From NCBI GenBank assembly GCA_035273665.1, contig DATEOW010000154.1, forward strand, positions 1 through 11,881: DNA of 11,881 nt, in the 5' to 3' direction. Made by a program: the position numbers and the translations under genes. Within the stretch, counting starts at the first letter, position 1. The number at the start of each line of letters is the position of its first letter. The notes beneath the pieces are model-generated. The model did no database searches, was not told where the DNA came from, and saw only the letters and a program-made list of their open reading frames with translations. The DNA comes from DATEEW01 sp035273665 (GTDB taxonomy: Bacteria; Pseudomonadota; Gammaproteobacteria; Burkholderiales; SG8-39). Below, one piece after another: positions 4,918 to 11,881 of this stretch.

Positions 4918-7002
4918 CTACTGGATTTGCCCGGTTTGTAGGAGCGCCCGCAAGCTTTCCAATGAGGAAACCGGCGCAAGGCAAGTAACGCCAAGACAAA
5001 CATAAGCGTTGACCCCCGCGGGCGGTTCCGGCTTGGCAAGAGCGGGCGGCAAATGAAGCCCTTGCCCGAGCGGGGCGATGAGCAGACCGTGCGGCCGATA
5101 TTCGGTGCTCAACTCCCTTACCCATTTTCTTGCTTCGGCCTCGCTCCCGCGAAGGACGATCATTGTGGTCGGCTCAAGCCGCTCTTCCAAGGCCATGAGT
5201 AGCGTTGCGTAGCCTGACGGTTGGTCCTGCATTCCCCCATAAAAGGTCTGCAATGTCCGTTCGGCCGCCTCAAAGAACCGCCGATCGCCGGTCAACGCGC
5301 TAAGGGCCAGTAGCGCGCGTGCAACAACACCATTGCCTGCCGGCATCGCGTTGTCATGACCGGGCTTCGGCCGATGCAATAAGCTTTCGTGGTCGTGGCT
5401 GGTGAAAAAGAATCCGCCCGCCCGGCGATCCTCATATTTCTCCAACAAGACGTCCGCGAGCGTTTCGGCAAACTCCAGATCTTCGGCGCGATAGTCTGCT
5501 TGCAGCAACTCGACCAGCGCTGCGATGAGATAGGCGTAGTCGTCCAAATATGCGTTGAGGTGCGCCCGACCGTCTTTGTAAGTGGCCAGAAGGCGTTCGT
5601 CTCGCCATAAGTTCCCGCGGATGAAATCCAAAGCTCGCCGCGCCGAATCCAGCCAGTCTGTACGGCCGAACACGCGCGCGGCATGGGCCATGCCCTGAAT
5701 CATGAGCGCATTCCAACTGGTCAGGACCTTTTCATCGCGCCCCGGATGGATGCGCTTCTCGCGCGCATCCAAAAGCTTTTGGCGCGCCGCGGCCAAGCGC
5801 GATGCTGCAACTTCAATGGTTAGGTTCAACGCGCCGGCCACTTTTTCCAGCGGCTGCGCGACACGTAAATGCCAGTGGGCGTGTTCAAAATTGGCGGGCT
5901 GGTCCAGACCCCAGTGTTTGGAGGCGACGTCGTATTCCTCGTCGGTCAGCAAAGCCTGCACTTGGGCCGGAGACCAGACATAGAACTTGCCCTCCTCGCC
6001 TTCGGAATCGGCATCCAGCGAGGAGTAGTAGCCGCCCTCCGGCGATTGCATCTCGCGAATCACCCATTCGGCGGTTTGGGCAGCAACCTGGGCGAACTGC
6101 GGCGACTTGGTGACACACCATGCATCCGCATAGAGGCCCAGCAGCGGACCATTGTCGTAAAGCATTTTTTCGAAATGGGGGATTGTCCAGCTCGCATCGA
6201 CCGAGTAACGGCAAAAACCACCGGCCAGATGATCGTAGATACCGCCTTCCGCCATCTTCGTGAGCGAATGACAAGCGATATCGCGCGCTTCCGCATCGTT
6301 CAACGCGGAGGATCGCCGTAACGCGAACTCAAGATCCGTCGCATGTGGAAACTTCGGCGCACCGCCAAAGCCGCCGTGCGCGCCGTCGAAATTCGCTTTC
6401 AGCGTATCGAGTGCGACATCCAGCAGCATGGACGAGAATTCAGAATGGTGCGCCGCGCTCTCCGGGCTCATTCGCTTGAATGCGGCTCGGATTTGCCCGC
6501 CTTGCTCGCGGATCTCGTCTCGCTTTTCTTGATAAAAGCGAACGACCTTCTCCAATAGCTGCGGGAAACCAGGCAACCCGTATCGCGCCGTTTTCGGAAA
6601 ATAGGTTCCGCCAAAAAAAGGCGTCTGATCGGGCGTGAGGAACATCGTTAAGGGCCAGCCGCCGGGACGCTGGTTGAAAAGCTGGTGTGCGGTCTGATAA
6701 ATCTGGTCCAGATCGGGGCGCTCTTCTCGATCTACTTTGATATTCACGAACAATTTGTTCATGAGCGCGGCGACTTGTTCATCTTCGAACGATTCGTGCG
6801 CCATCACGTGGCACCAATGACAAGCGGAATAACCGATGGACAACAGGATCGGTTTGTCGAGTTCGCGCGCCAATGTCAAAGCTTCCTCGCCCCACGGATA
6901 CCAGTCGACCGGGTTATCGGCGTGTTGCTGAAGGTAAGGACTTGTTTCTTGAGCGAGTCGGTTTTTGCCGGCCGGGGCTGGAGATTTCGCGGGTCGGGTC
7001 AT
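4918..7002 (-). CDS. Thioredoxin-fold protein of the SPATA20/YyaL (DUF255) family
   Basis: Large conserved cytoplasmic protein, 694 residues, close to the usual length, with no signal peptide. The N-terminal thioredoxin-like domain (about 14-175) begins NRLAQETSPYLQQHADNPVDW and holds the family motif SACHWCHVM with the CxxC cysteines at C61 and C64, then VKVDREERPDLDQIY-like sequence and GGWPLTMFLTPD. The rest (about 190-694) is the alpha-helical six-hairpin-glycosidase-like region typical of the family, with GGGFCRYSVDASWTIPHFEKMLYDN-type motifs and a C-terminal VCLGVTCLAPV segment. Biochemical function of the family is not settled; a redox or carbohydrate-related role has been suggested from the folds. 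Note that CHWCH matches the haem-binding pattern CxxCH, but the protein lacks export signals, so haem attachment is unlikely. ATG at 7002 is the first start after an in-frame TAA and has no strong ribosome site. A cytochrome c gene follows after 36 bases. Confidence 0.92.
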   Translation of the reverse strand: MTRPAKSPAPAGKNRLAQETSPYLQQHADNPVDWYPWGEEALTLARELDKPILLSIGYSACHWCHVMAHESFEDEQVAALMNKLFVNIKVDREERPDLDQIYQTAHQLFNQRPGGWPLTMFLTPDQTPFFGGTYFPKTARYGLPGFPQLLEKVVRFYQEKRDEIREQGGQIRAAFKRMSPESAAHHSEFSSMLLDVALDTLKANFDGAHGGFGGAPKFPHATDLEFALRRSSALNDAEARDIACHSLTKMAEGGIYDHLAGGFCRYSVDASWTIPHFEKMLYDNGPLLGLYADAWCVTKSPQFAQVAAQTAEWVIREMQSPEGGYYSSLDADSEGEEGKFYVWSPAQVQALLTDEEYDVASKHWGLDQPANFEHAHWHLRVAQPLEKVAGALNLTIEVAASRLAAARQKLLDAREKRIHPGRDEKVLTSWNALMIQGMAHAARVFGRTDWLDSARRALDFIRGNLWRDERLLATYKDGRAHLNAYLDDYAYLIAALVELLQADYRAEDLEFAETLADVLLEKYEDRRAGGFFFTSHDHESLLHRPKPGHDNAMPAGNGVVARALLALSALTGDRRFFEAAERTLQTFYGGMQDQPSGYATLLMALEERLEPTTMIVLRGSEAEARKWVRELSTEYRPHGLLIAPLGQGLHLPPALAKPEPPAGVNAYVCLGVTCLAPVSSLESLRALLQTGQIQ

Positions 7003-7032
7003 TGCCAGGCCATTGCAAGGAGCGGGCCTTTA

Positions 7033-7061
7033 ATTATGGACAACGATCCAATTCGGGCCAA
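7033..7061 (-). promoter_or_regulatory. Possible promoter of the SPATA20-like gene and cytochrome c
   Basis: In the 77-base gap after the ParA-like gene, minus-strand TTGGCC (7056-7061) is 17 bases from CATAAT (7033-7038). The -10 matches the consensus at five of six positions; the -35 matches only at TTG. It would give a leader of about 24 bases. Read-through from the ParA-like gene is equally possible, because no terminator is seen in the gap. Confidence 0.35.
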
Positions 7062-7079
7062 GCTTTTCGCTGAAAAAAT

Positions 7080-7691
7080 TCAGGCGCGCACCCATTCGAG
7101 AATCGGCTGCCACATCTGCGTTTCGCGGTCGGCTAGATATGCGGGCTGGTCGAAAATCGCTTCGCCGTTGAACGCGGCGTTCGGGTACATCTGTGTATCG
7201 CGCAACCAACCGACGAGCGGCATCTCGTGCTCGCGCAAAAAAGTAATGAGCTGCGCTGCCGCACGCGTGCGCGGATCAACGCGCATGCCGATCACACCGA
7301 CCAGCGCCGGGCTCTTACGCACTTTCTTTTCTTCGGCGAGTTCCCGCAAAAAATCGCTCGACGCCGCAATGTCGAATAAGGAGGGTTGAATCGGCACCAG
7401 CACTTTGGTGGCGTCCTTCAGCAAGTCGCTTAAACGCTTGCCATGGGTGGCGGCCGGGGTGTCCAGGACGAGGTATTTCGTTTTTCGCGGTGCCTTGTCG
7501 CGCTCATCCAGGCGCGTTACGGGCGGTAAATGTTCAGGGCGGCGTTTCAGCCACTCCAAGGCGGAGTGCTGCCTATCCAAGTCCCAAAGGCAGACGCCTT
7601 CGCCCTCATGCGCCAGGCCCGCGGCGAGATTCACCGCAAGCGTTGTCTTACCCGCCCCACCTTTCGGATTGACGATCAGTATTGAACGCAT
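7080..7691 (-). CDS. Orphan ParA/MinD-type ATPase
   Basis: Deviant Walker-type ATPase of 203 residues, the short ParA form consisting of the ATPase fold alone with no N-terminal DNA-binding domain. Visible motifs are the Walker A PKGGAGKTT (residues 9-17, with signature Lys10 and Lys15), the A' region WDLDRQHSALEW (36-47) and the Walker B-type YLVLDTPA (73-80). Small ParA proteins use ATP-dependent dimerisation and nucleoid binding to position plasmids, chromosomes or protein cargo. No ParB, centromere-like repeats or cargo adaptor gene is visible next to it, so its cargo is unknown and a chromosome-partition role should not be assumed. ATG at 7691 follows GGGGAG by 8 bases. It lies 56 bases downstream of ilvD on the same strand with no terminator between, so co-transcription with ilvD is possible; a TATAAA at 7715-7720 lacks a convincing -35 partner. 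Confidence 0.88.
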   Translation of the reverse strand: MRSILIVNPKGGAGKTTLAVNLAAGLAHEGEGVCLWDLDRQHSALEWLKRRPEHLPPVTRLDERDKAPRKTKYLVLDTPAATHGKRLSDLLKDATKVLVPIQPSLFDIAASSDFLRELAEEKKVRKSPALVGVIGMRVDPRTRAAAQLITFLREHEMPLVGWLRDTQMYPNAAFNGEAIFDQPAYLADRETQMWQPILEWVRA

Positions 7692-7747
7692 TGCCTTTGC
7701 TCCCCATTCTCGTTTTTATAGGCAGAACCGCACTGTAGTCCTCGCGC

Positions 7748-9430
7748 TTAAACTGCGCCATCCGTTACGGCGCCCTTGCTCGCGCTGGAGACCAATCGAA
7801 CGAATTTAGCCAGCAGGCCGCGCGTATAGCGCGGCGGCGGGGGCGTCCATGCTGCGCGACGCTTCTCGATCTGGGCGTCCGGGACGTTGAGCTGTATTAA
7901 ACGCTCATGCGCATCGATGGTGATCGAATCGCCCTCGTGGACAAGCGCAATCGTGCCGCCGACAAAAGCTTCAGGCGAAATATGACCTACCACCATGCCC
8001 CAGGTGCCGCCCGAGAAGCGGCCATCGGTGATCATCCCAACGGATTCTCCCAATCCTTGGCCGATGATCGCGGAAGTCGGTGCAAGCATTTCTTGCATAC
8101 CGGGCCCGCCCTTTGGTCCTTCATAGCGAATCACGATGATGTCGCCGGCTTTGATTCGGTTCGACATGATGGCCTCCATGCATTCAGGCTCGCTATCAAA
8201 CACCCGCGCCGGGCCGGTAATCCGCGGATTCTTCAAGCCGGTGATTTTGGCGACGCATCCTTCGGGAGAAAGATTGCCCTTCAGAATGGCGAGATGCCCG
8301 TGCGGATATAGCGCTTTATCCCACGCACGAATCACGTCTTGATCCGCTCTGGGCTCTTCCGGTATCGACTGCAATTCTTCTGCGATCGTTTTTCCGGTGA
8401 TGGTCATGCACTCGCCGTGCAACAAACCGTGCTTGAGCAGCATCTTCAAGACCTGGGGAACGCCTCCGGCCTGGTGGAAATCGGTCGCCACGTATTTACC
8501 CGACGGTTTGAGGTCGCACAGCACGGGCACCTTCTGACGCACACGCTCGAAGTCGTCAATATTCCATTCGACTTCCGCCGCGTTGGCGATCGCGAGAAAG
8601 TGCAAAACCGCATTCGTCGAACCGCCTGTCGCCATAATCAATGCCACGGCGTTTTCAATCGACTTACGCGTGATGATGTCGCGCGGCAGGATTTTTTTGC
8701 GAATGGCATTCACCAGCACGCGCGCCGATTCTGCTGCCGAGTCTGCTTTTTCCGGGTCCGGACACGCGATCTGAGAAGAGCCCAGCAAACTCATGCCCAG
8801 CGCTTCAAAAGAAGAAGACATCGTATTCGCCGTATACATGCCGCCGCATGCGCCCACTGTGGGACAGGCGTTCTTTTCGATACCGATAAAATCCTCGTCG
8901 CTCATTTTGCCGGCACTGAATGCGCCAACCGCCTCGAAAGGGCTCACGATCGTCAGCGCTTGGCCCTTCCATACGCCCGGTTTGATGGTGCCCGCATACA
9001 CGTAGATTCCCGGGACGTTCATGCGCGCGAGCGCGATCATTCCGCCTGGCATGTTCTTATCGCAACCACCACAAATCAGCACGCCATCCATAGACTGGCC
9101 ATTTACGGAGGTCTCGATCGCGTCGGCGATCACTTCACGAGAGACGAGCGAATACTTCATCCCCTCCGTTCCCATACCGATGCCGTCCGTCACCGTTGGA
9201 ACACCGAATACCTGTGGCATCGCACCGGCTTTCTTCAACGCCGCCATGGCCGTGTCGACCAGCGGTTGAATACCCGCATTGCAGGGGTTCATGGTCGAAT
9301 GCCCGTTTGCGACGCCCACGATCGGCTTTTCGAAATCCTGGTCGCCAAAGCCGACGGCGCGCAACATCGCGCGGTTGGGGGAGCGGGCAACACCCTGGGT
9401 AATCAGTTTGGAACGCCAGTTATCGGCCAT
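7748..9430 (-). CDS. ilvD: Dihydroxyacid dehydratase IlvD
   Basis: Iron-sulfur enzyme that converts 2,3-dihydroxy-isovalerate and 2,3-dihydroxy-3-methylvalerate to the 2-keto acids leading to valine, leucine and isoleucine. From the ATG at 9430 there are 560 residues, the normal length. Cluster cysteines are seen in MNPCN (C50), GGCDKN (C123, with the neighbouring lysine of the metal site) and VGACGGMYTANTM (C195), and the C-terminal part has GPKGGPGMQEML and the catalytic-loop DGRFSGGTWGMVVGHISPEA. An in-frame TTG at 9454 would add 8 residues, but MADNWRSKLITQGVARSPNRA is the conserved start and AGGG lies about 11 bases upstream of its ATG. The gene diverges from lgt across a 128-base gap. 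Synthesis here and import by livJHM in the same window serve the same amino acids, but nothing in the sequence shows shared control. Confidence 0.97.
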   Translation of the reverse strand: MADNWRSKLITQGVARSPNRAMLRAVGFGDQDFEKPIVGVANGHSTMNPCNAGIQPLVDTAMAALKKAGAMPQVFGVPTVTDGIGMGTEGMKYSLVSREVIADAIETSVNGQSMDGVLICGGCDKNMPGGMIALARMNVPGIYVYAGTIKPGVWKGQALTIVSPFEAVGAFSAGKMSDEDFIGIEKNACPTVGACGGMYTANTMSSSFEALGMSLLGSSQIACPDPEKADSAAESARVLVNAIRKKILPRDIITRKSIENAVALIMATGGSTNAVLHFLAIANAAEVEWNIDDFERVRQKVPVLCDLKPSGKYVATDFHQAGGVPQVLKMLLKHGLLHGECMTITGKTIAEELQSIPEEPRADQDVIRAWDKALYPHGHLAILKGNLSPEGCVAKITGLKNPRITGPARVFDSEPECMEAIMSNRIKAGDIIVIRYEGPKGGPGMQEMLAPTSAIIGQGLGESVGMITDGRFSGGTWGMVVGHISPEAFVGGTIALVHEGDSITIDAHERLIQLNVPDAQIEKRRAAWTPPPPRYTRGLLAKFVRLVSSASKGAVTDGAV

Positions 9431-9558
9431 GACAAAACGACCCTGCAAATTCAATTAAGGGCGGAACTCTAAAGCGCGGGGCAGTTGCCCGCAACCACTG
9501 TGCTTGCTAAGGCTTGCGCTCTGCGCTAGTTTGCCCGCTCCTTACACCGGATCGCCCG
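9431..9558. other. Divergent intergenic region between ilvD and lgt
   Basis: These 128 bases must carry start signals for both directions. I see no strong sigma70 promoter on either strand. The only structure noted is an imperfect inverted repeat at 9476-9492 (GCGGGGCA, 2-base loop, TGCCCGC, one unpaired G), which could be a regulator site or a chance GC-rich hairpin. No leader peptide rich in Ile, Leu or Val codons was recognised ahead of ilvD. Confidence 0.4.
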
Positions 9559-10386
9559 ATGCTCGTTCACCCTCATATCGACCCAATCGCCTTCAAGATC
9601 GGGCCCCTTTTCGGCATCGGCCCGATAGCCGTCCATTGGTACGGGTTGATGTATCTCGTGGGTTTTTTGTCCCTCTATGCGCTGGGACGTTGGCGGATCG
9701 GCAAAGGCACCGCCGCGCCAGGCATCGACAAGACCTTATTGGACGATCTACTTTTCTTCGGCGTGCTCGGGGTCATTGCGGGCGGGCGTCTGGGCTATAT
9801 CCTGTTCTACAAGCTGGGACATTACCTTGAGCATCCCCTGGAAATCTTCGCCGTATGGCAGGGCGGGATGTCCTTTCATGGGGGGTTCCTCGGCGTGCTC
9901 GTCGCCATGTGGTGGGTCGCCCGGAAACATCAGCTGCGATGGCTCACGCTCACCGATTTTCTTGCGCCTCTGGTTCCCTTGGGGCTGGGAGCCGGACGCA
10001 TCGGCAACTTCATTAACGGCGAACTTTGGGGCCGCGTTGCACCGGATTCACTTCCTTGGGCGATGATCTTTCCCAGTGCGGGCCGCGAACCGCGCCACCC
10101 CTCGCAGCTGTATCAATTCGCGCTCGAAGGCCTTTTGCTATTCGCGATTCTTTGGCTCTACTCCGCCAAACCGCGTCCGACCGGCGCGGTGTCCGCTGTA
10201 TTTCTCATCGGTTACGGCCTCTTTCGTTTCATCGCCGAGTACTTCCGTGAACCGGACGATTTCCTGGGCTTGCTCGCCTTGAATATGAGCATGGGCCAAT
10301 GGCTTTCGATCCCGATGGTGCTCGCAGGACTCGTCATGCTGCGCATGGCGTATAAAAAGCGGGGAAATCCTGAAGCCCTCGCGTAG
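9559..10386 (+). CDS. lgt: Prolipoprotein diacylglyceryl transferase Lgt
   Basis: Inner-membrane enzyme that transfers diacylglycerol from phosphatidylglycerol to the lipobox cysteine of prolipoproteins, the first step of lipoprotein maturation. From the ATG at 9559 there are 275 residues, typical for the family. Visible key regions are IAVHWYGLMYL near 23-33, GGRLGYILFY at 75-84, QGGMSFHGGF with the conserved His at 107, the Lgt signature GAGRIGNFINGELWGR at 144-159 (Arg147), RHPSQLY at 179-185, and FRFIAEYFREPD at 222-233. About seven membrane segments are expected. The reading frame stays open to a TTG at 9514, but the ATG begins the conserved MLVHPHIDPIAF-type N-terminus. The ribosome site is weak. 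A small YdcH-type gene follows after 29 bases. The lipobox of the LivJ homologue in this window would be among its substrates. Confidence 0.97.
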   Translation: MLVHPHIDPIAFKIGPLFGIGPIAVHWYGLMYLVGFLSLYALGRWRIGKGTAAPGIDKTLLDDLLFFGVLGVIAGGRLGYILFYKLGHYLEHPLEIFAVWQGGMSFHGGFLGVLVAMWWVARKHQLRWLTLTDFLAPLVPLGLGAGRIGNFINGELWGRVAPDSLPWAMIFPSAGREPRHPSQLYQFALEGLLLFAILWLYSAKPRPTGAVSAVFLIGYGLFRFIAEYFREPDDFLGLLALNMSMGQWLSIPMVLAGLVMLRMAYKKRGNPEALA

Positions 10387-10415
10387 ACTGAAACCCTCAT
10401 TCCAGAGTCCCGCCT

Positions 10416-10622
10416 ATGGATGAAATCGAACGCGCAATGCTGGAACAGCGGATGATGCAACTGTCCATCGAGCACCGCGACCTGGACGATGTCATCAAGC
10501 GCCTGTCTGAAGAGTTTGCCTACGACCGCATTCAATTACAGCGGATGAAACGCCGCAAACTCGTGCTGAAGGACCAAATCGCGTGGCTTGAACGGCAGCT
10601 CGATCCCGATATCCGCGCTTAA
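10416..10622 (+). CDS. YdcH/DUF465 family small coiled-coil protein
   Basis: A 68-residue, highly charged, mostly helical protein matching the DUF465 (YdcH) pattern: IEHRDLDDVIKRL near residues 18-30, then a D-x-x-L-like stretch, LQRMKRRKLVLKDQIAWLE at about 41-59 and an ending of PDIRA. No signal peptide or membrane segment. The family is widespread in proteobacteria and its function is not established; helix spacing suggests a coiled-coil dimer or a protein-binding hairpin. ATG at 10416 has only a weak AGAG upstream. It sits 29 bases after lgt and 19 bases before the MatB-like gene on the same strand, so it is probably the middle gene of an operon. Confidence 0.88.
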   Translation: MDEIERAMLEQRMMQLSIEHRDLDDVIKRLSEEFAYDRIQLQRMKRRKLVLKDQIAWLERQLDPDIRA

Positions 10623-10641
10623 TCGCCGCTTGCCCGCAAGC

Positions 10642-11881
10642 ATGAACGCCTATTCTTCTTTCAGCGCTCGTTTCGCTCTGCACGCAGAGCGGCCTTTCCT
10701 GACGATGGGAGACGGCCAATCCTATCGCTACGCCGATGTGGAACGCGAAACGGCCATGCTCGCCAACCATCTTCTCGGCTTGGGTCTGAAAAAAGAAGAT
10801 CGCGTCGCGGCGCAGGTGGAAAAAACCCCGCAAGCGCTTTTTCTTTATCTGGCGTGCTTGCGCGCCGGTCTTTGCTATCTGCCGCTGAATCCGGCCTATC
10901 AACGCGATGAACTCGCTTACTTTATCGCCGACGCGGAGCCGGCGCTTATCGTGTGTTCGACGCAACAGGAAAGCTTGTTTCGTTCCCTTGGCACCGCTGC
11001 GCACATCCGCACCCTCAATGAGGACGCGAGTGGAAGTTTGAGTGAAGGCTATCGAAGCGCGCCAGCGAACTTTAAAGACGTGGCGATGGCGCAGGACGAT
11101 CTCGCGGTTCTCATTTACACGTCCGGAACCACGGGTCGATCCAAAGGCGCGATGGTGACGCATGGGAATCTTGTGTCGAATGCGGAGGCGCTCACAACGC
11201 AGTGGCGCATTAGCGAAGACGATGTACTTGTGCATGCGCTGCCGCTCTTCCATATTCACGGCCTCTTCGTAGCGATTCATCCGCTCATGCGTGCAGGCGC
11301 CCGCATTCTCTTTCTGCCCAAGTTCGATAGCGCCCGCGTGCTGCAGGCCATATCACGCGCGACGCTGTTGATGGGCGTCCCAACCTTTTATACCCGTTTA
11401 CTGCAAGAGCCCGCCTTGAACCGAGACATGCTCGGCGCAATGCGTCTTTTTATTTCCGGGTCTGCGCCGCTGCTGAAGGACACCTTCGAGCAATGGCGCG
11501 CGCGAACGGGACACACGATTCTTGAACGCTACGGCATGTCCGAAGCGGGCATGATCACCTCGAATCCCTACGAGGGCGAACGACGTGGCGGCACAGTCGG
11601 CATTCCGTTGCCTCAAGTCGCTGTTCGCGTAATAGACGAGCAAGGCAAACTTTTGATCCCACACCAACCCGGTGCCGTTCAGATCAAAGGTCCGAATGTC
11701 TTCAAAGGTTATTGGCGAATGCCCGATAAAACACAAGAGGCCTTCACTGCCGATGGTTGGTTCAAGACCGGCGATATGGGCCAATGGGATGAAGCGGGAT
11801 ACTTGAGCATCGTGGGCCGCGCAACGGATCTCATCATTAGCGGTGGATTCAATGTCTATCCGAAAGAGATTGAACTTGCGC
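10642..11881 (+). CDS. matB: Malonyl-CoA synthetase (MatB-like AMP-forming acyl-CoA ligase), 3' end cut by window edge
   Basis: Member of the adenylate-forming (ANL) superfamily, which activates a carboxylic acid with ATP and joins it to CoA; the best match from memory is MatB, which makes malonyl-CoA from malonate. 413 codons are present from the ATG at 10642 and the C-terminal roughly 90 residues lie beyond the window. Motifs in order: P-loop YTSGTTGRSKG (159-169), HALPLFHIHGLF (198-209), ILFLPKFD and LLMGVPTFYTRLLQ (222-255), LFISGSAPLL (269-278), ERYGMSEAGM (295-304), TGDMG (376-380), and the hinge region GRATDLIISGGFNVYPKEIE (392-411). The early segment DRVAAQVEKTPQAL with CYLPLNPAY is shared with MatB enzymes more than with long-chain ligases. 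No good ribosome site precedes the ATG; translation may be coupled to the YdcH-type gene 19 bases upstream. Another short acyl substrate, such as methylmalonate, is possible. Confidence 0.85.
   Translation, partial: MNAYSSFSARFALHAERPFLTMGDGQSYRYADVERETAMLANHLLGLGLKKEDRVAAQVEKTPQALFLYLACLRAGLCYLPLNPAYQRDELAYFIADAEPALIVCSTQQESLFRSLGTAAHIRTLNEDASGSLSEGYRSAPANFKDVAMAQDDLAVLIYTSGTTGRSKGAMVTHGNLVSNAEALTTQWRISEDDVLVHALPLFHIHGLFVAIHPLMRAGARILFLPKFDSARVLQAISRATLLMGVPTFYTRLLQEPALNRDMLGAMRLFISGSAPLLKDTFEQWRARTGHTILERYGMSEAGMITSNPYEGERRGGTVGIPLPQVAVRVIDEQGKLLIPHQPGAVQIKGPNVFKGYWRMPDKTQEAFTADGWFKTGDMGQWDEAGYLSIVGRATDLIISGGFNVYPKEIELA

Noticed and set aside
6805..6822. CxxCH motif (CHWCH) in the SPATA20-like protein as a possible haem c site
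   Set aside because: The motif is the conserved thioredoxin-fold active site of this family, and the protein has no signal peptide for export to the compartment where haem c is attached.
7715..7720. TATAAA between ilvD and the ParA-like gene as a promoter -10
   Set aside because: No -35 element is found at 16-18 bases and no extended -10; not enough to call a promoter.
8339..9472. Long open frame of 377 codons on the plus strand opposite ilvD
   Set aside because: It lies antisense to a certain ilvD. The product is rich in Arg, His and Gln without any family motif, as expected for a reverse-frame shadow of GC-biased coding DNA.
9476..9492. GC-rich imperfect inverted repeat as a terminator
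   Set aside because: It has no T-tract on either side and lies upstream of both divergent genes, where a terminator would have nothing to end; kept only as a note in the intergenic entry.
10495..11280. Minus-strand open frame of 261 codons opposite the YdcH-type and MatB-like genes
   Set aside because: Arg/His-rich product without domains, antisense to two genes with clear family motifs.

Overview
The window looks like chromosomal DNA from a Gram-negative proteobacterium, most likely a betaproteobacterium. This is inferred from gene content and protein character: a Liv-type ABC importer with a lipoprotein binding protein, Lgt, a YdcH-type small protein, IlvD, a c551/c552-like cytochrome, and a GC content that looks moderately high by eye. 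Genus cannot be fixed from the sequence alone. There is no rRNA, tRNA, insertion sequence, phage gene or CRISPR array. Coding density is high and no gene-free stretch exceeds about 135 bases.

Positions 1 to 9430 are all read on the minus strand; positions 9559 to the end are read on the plus strand. Going down the minus strand the order is: ilvD (dihydroxyacid dehydratase, branched-chain amino acid synthesis); an orphan ParA-type ATPase; a full-length SPATA20/YyaL-type thioredoxin-fold protein; a small periplasmic cytochrome c ending in a clear intrinsic terminator; a two-gene Xre-RES toxin-antitoxin cassette with its own promoter and a perfect 12-bp inverted-repeat operator; and then the branched-chain amino acid importer genes livJ, livH and livM (livM runs off the left edge; livG and livF would be expected beyond it). 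livJ has a strong promoter of its own. A hairpin between livJ and livH probably makes binding protein more abundant than permease.

On the plus strand, lgt (prolipoprotein diacylglyceryl transferase), a YdcH/DUF465 small coiled-coil protein and an AMP-forming acyl-CoA ligase closely resembling malonyl-CoA synthetase MatB follow each other with gaps of 29 and 19 bases. They are probably co-transcribed. The ligase is cut by the right edge.

The least routine part is the toxin-antitoxin cassette at 3370-4499. It sits between the cytochrome terminator and the livJ promoter. Its toxin frame contains no ATG codon and appears to start at a GTG inside the antitoxin gene behind a good Shine-Dalgarno sequence. 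Other points worth attention are the Ala-rich tail on LivJ, the pairing of a thioredoxin-fold protein with a cytochrome c, and the ParA with no ParB. I see no convincing wholly new system; the families are known and the novelty lies in arrangement and regulation.
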